Positions 5,809-6,580 of a stretch of 6,580 nt of DNA are shown here, piece after piece. Position numbers and translations under genes: made by a program. Origin of the DNA: Planctomycetota bacterium (lineage in GTDB: Bacteria; Planctomycetota; B129-G9). Positions within the stretch are counted from its first letter, which is position 1. Each line of letters begins with the position of its first letter. Location of the stretch: positions 1-6,580 of the forward strand of contig QNCA01000078.1 in the NCBI GenBank assembly GCA_003644325.1. The letters are read 5' to 3'. The notes under the pieces were generated by a model. The model did not search any database and was not told where the DNA came from. It saw only the letters and a list, made by a program, of their open reading frames with translations.

Positions 5809-5825
5809 GGGCGCTATGCGCGCCC
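5809..5825 (-). other. GC-rich stem-loop downstream of the oxidoreductase gene
   Basis: GGGCGC and GCGCCC form a perfect 6-bp stem with a five-base loop, about 48 bases past the stop of the minus-strand oxidoreductase. There is no T-run on either strand, so it may be an RNA 3'-end stabiliser or a chance GC hairpin rather than an intrinsic terminator. Confidence 0.35.
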
Positions 5826-5872
5826 CTGCAACGGCAGAGTATGTTTCCGGCAGTTGCGCCGCGCCCCGATTT

Positions 5873-6580
5873 TTACTTTGGCTCCGGCGGCATCGGCGCC
5901 CTGGCTATTTTGAGCCTCAGACTGCACCGTAGGCAGCGTTTCGCCTGTTCGACGGCGGTTTTCTCGTCATACGCCTTCACTACTTCGGGGAAGCCGTCGG
6001 CAAATCGTTCCTCGACGGGCAGAATAGGCGGCCCTTCCAATTTCCGATAAGCAAAATCTTCTTCCCTGCCCAGCCAGGGGTTCTCTTCCTCGCGGGGAAC
6101 GAGCGTCTCGTCTACCCGGCCGGTGCCGCCGAGGTATCTGTCGACGGACCTGGCCGCTTCCCGCCCGGCGTTGATTCCTTCAATGACCGTTGCGGGCCCT
6201 GTGACCATGTCGCCGCCGGCGAATACGCCTTTTTTAGAGGCGGACATCGTCTTTTCGTCGATGATGGGACGTCCGCGTTTATCCGCTTCCAGGCCGAACT
6301 GTGCGGGCATAACGACCCTCTGGCCGATTCCCATGATCAGCCGGTCGACCTCAGTGATGAATTCACTGCCCTCTATCGGCACGGGGCGGCGTCTGCCGCT
6401 GGCGTCGGGTTCGCCGAGTTCCATCTTTACGCATTCGACTTTCAGTTTGTCCTTTTCCGGGATTACCCTTACCGGCGCGACGAGGAAGTTGAACTTGATG
6501 CCTTCTTCTTCCGCGGCTTCGACTTCTTCCTCCCAGGCGGGCATTTCCTTGCGGGTTCGTCTGTAAAGAATGTTGACTTC
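5873..6580 (-). CDS. FAD/NAD(P)H oxidoreductase, GltD/NfnB type, C-terminal part
   Basis: The minus frame is open from the right edge to the stop at 5873, giving 235 residues with the N-terminus missing. It begins EVNILYRRTRKEMPAW, which is the typical NAD(P)-domain segment of the glutamate synthase small-subunit family, where two-dinucleotide-binding flavoproteins pass electrons between NAD(P)H and a partner. KKGVFAGGDMVTGPATVIEG and the following NAGREAARSVDRYL form the second FAD-binding motif. The last 20 residues carry RCLRC, a C-x2-C pair (codons near 5935-5924), as in relatives that work with iron-sulfur partners such as SudA, NfnB and related NADPH:acceptor subunits. An internal ATG at 6544 is not the start, since family sequence continues upstream of it. 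The electron partner cannot be told from this window. Family is certain; exact enzyme is not. Confidence 0.88.
   Translation of the reverse strand, partial: EVNILYRRTRKEMPAWEEEVEAAEEEGIKFNFLVAPVRVIPEKDKLKVECVKMELGEPDASGRRRPVPIEGSEFITEVDRLIMGIGQRVVMPAQFGLEADKRGRPIIDEKTMSASKKGVFAGGDMVTGPATVIEGINAGREAARSVDRYLGGTGRVDETLVPREEENPWLGREEDFAYRKLEGPPILPVEERFADGFPEVVKAYDEKTAVEQAKRCLRCSLRLKIARAPMPPEPK

Overview
The window looks like chromosomal DNA from an uncultured, moderately GC-rich, Gram-negative-type bacterium. Planctomycetota or a neighbouring PVC-type lineage is my best guess. This is inference from gene style only: a secreted HEAT-repeat protein ending in a Trp-rich W-x-x-W-W tail, an NfeD-like membrane protein with a Gly-His-Asp repeat, and a Cys-rich sigma-region-4-like regulator. 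There is no rRNA or other marker gene to confirm it.

Layout. Bases 1-1084 (minus) hold the N-terminal part of a signalling protein with at least three PAS domains; its output domain lies beyond the left edge. Just upstream of it, in the same direction, is a complete nagA-type N-acetylglucosamine-6-phosphate deacetylase (1170-2456), with a good candidate promoter and an overlapping small palindrome at 2626-2657. Next on the minus strand comes an NfeD-like membrane protein (2831-3370) with a seven-residue Gly-His-Asp repeat. Its C-terminal OB-fold is visible but out of frame. A promoter for it and a near-consensus promoter for the divergent gene share the 3371-3722 intergenic region. The plus-strand gene at 3723-4160 encodes a small protein with a five-cysteine N-terminus and a sigma-region-4 helix-turn-helix, and is closed by a strong intrinsic terminator. 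A secreted HEAT-repeat protein follows at 4407-5486.

Bases 5487-5872 carry no convincing gene but are rich in structure. Imperfect inverted repeats of the 'CACCGC-AAG-CGC' type bound a segment containing a perfect 13-bp inverted repeat and several nested hairpins, so this may be a MITE-like or structured-RNA element. A 24-bp motif is shared, with three mismatches, between this region and the leader of the HEAT gene. The right edge (5873-6580, minus) is the C-terminal part of a GltD/NfnB-type FAD/NAD(P)H oxidoreductase.

The genes do not form one pathway. The one plausible functional pair is nagA with the downstream PAS sensor, which may be co-transcribed. I do not see a complete new system. 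The items most worth following up are the palindromic element at 5502-5750, the repeated 24-bp motif, the Cys-rich sigma-like regulator, and the frameshifted Gly-His-Asp NfeD-like protein.
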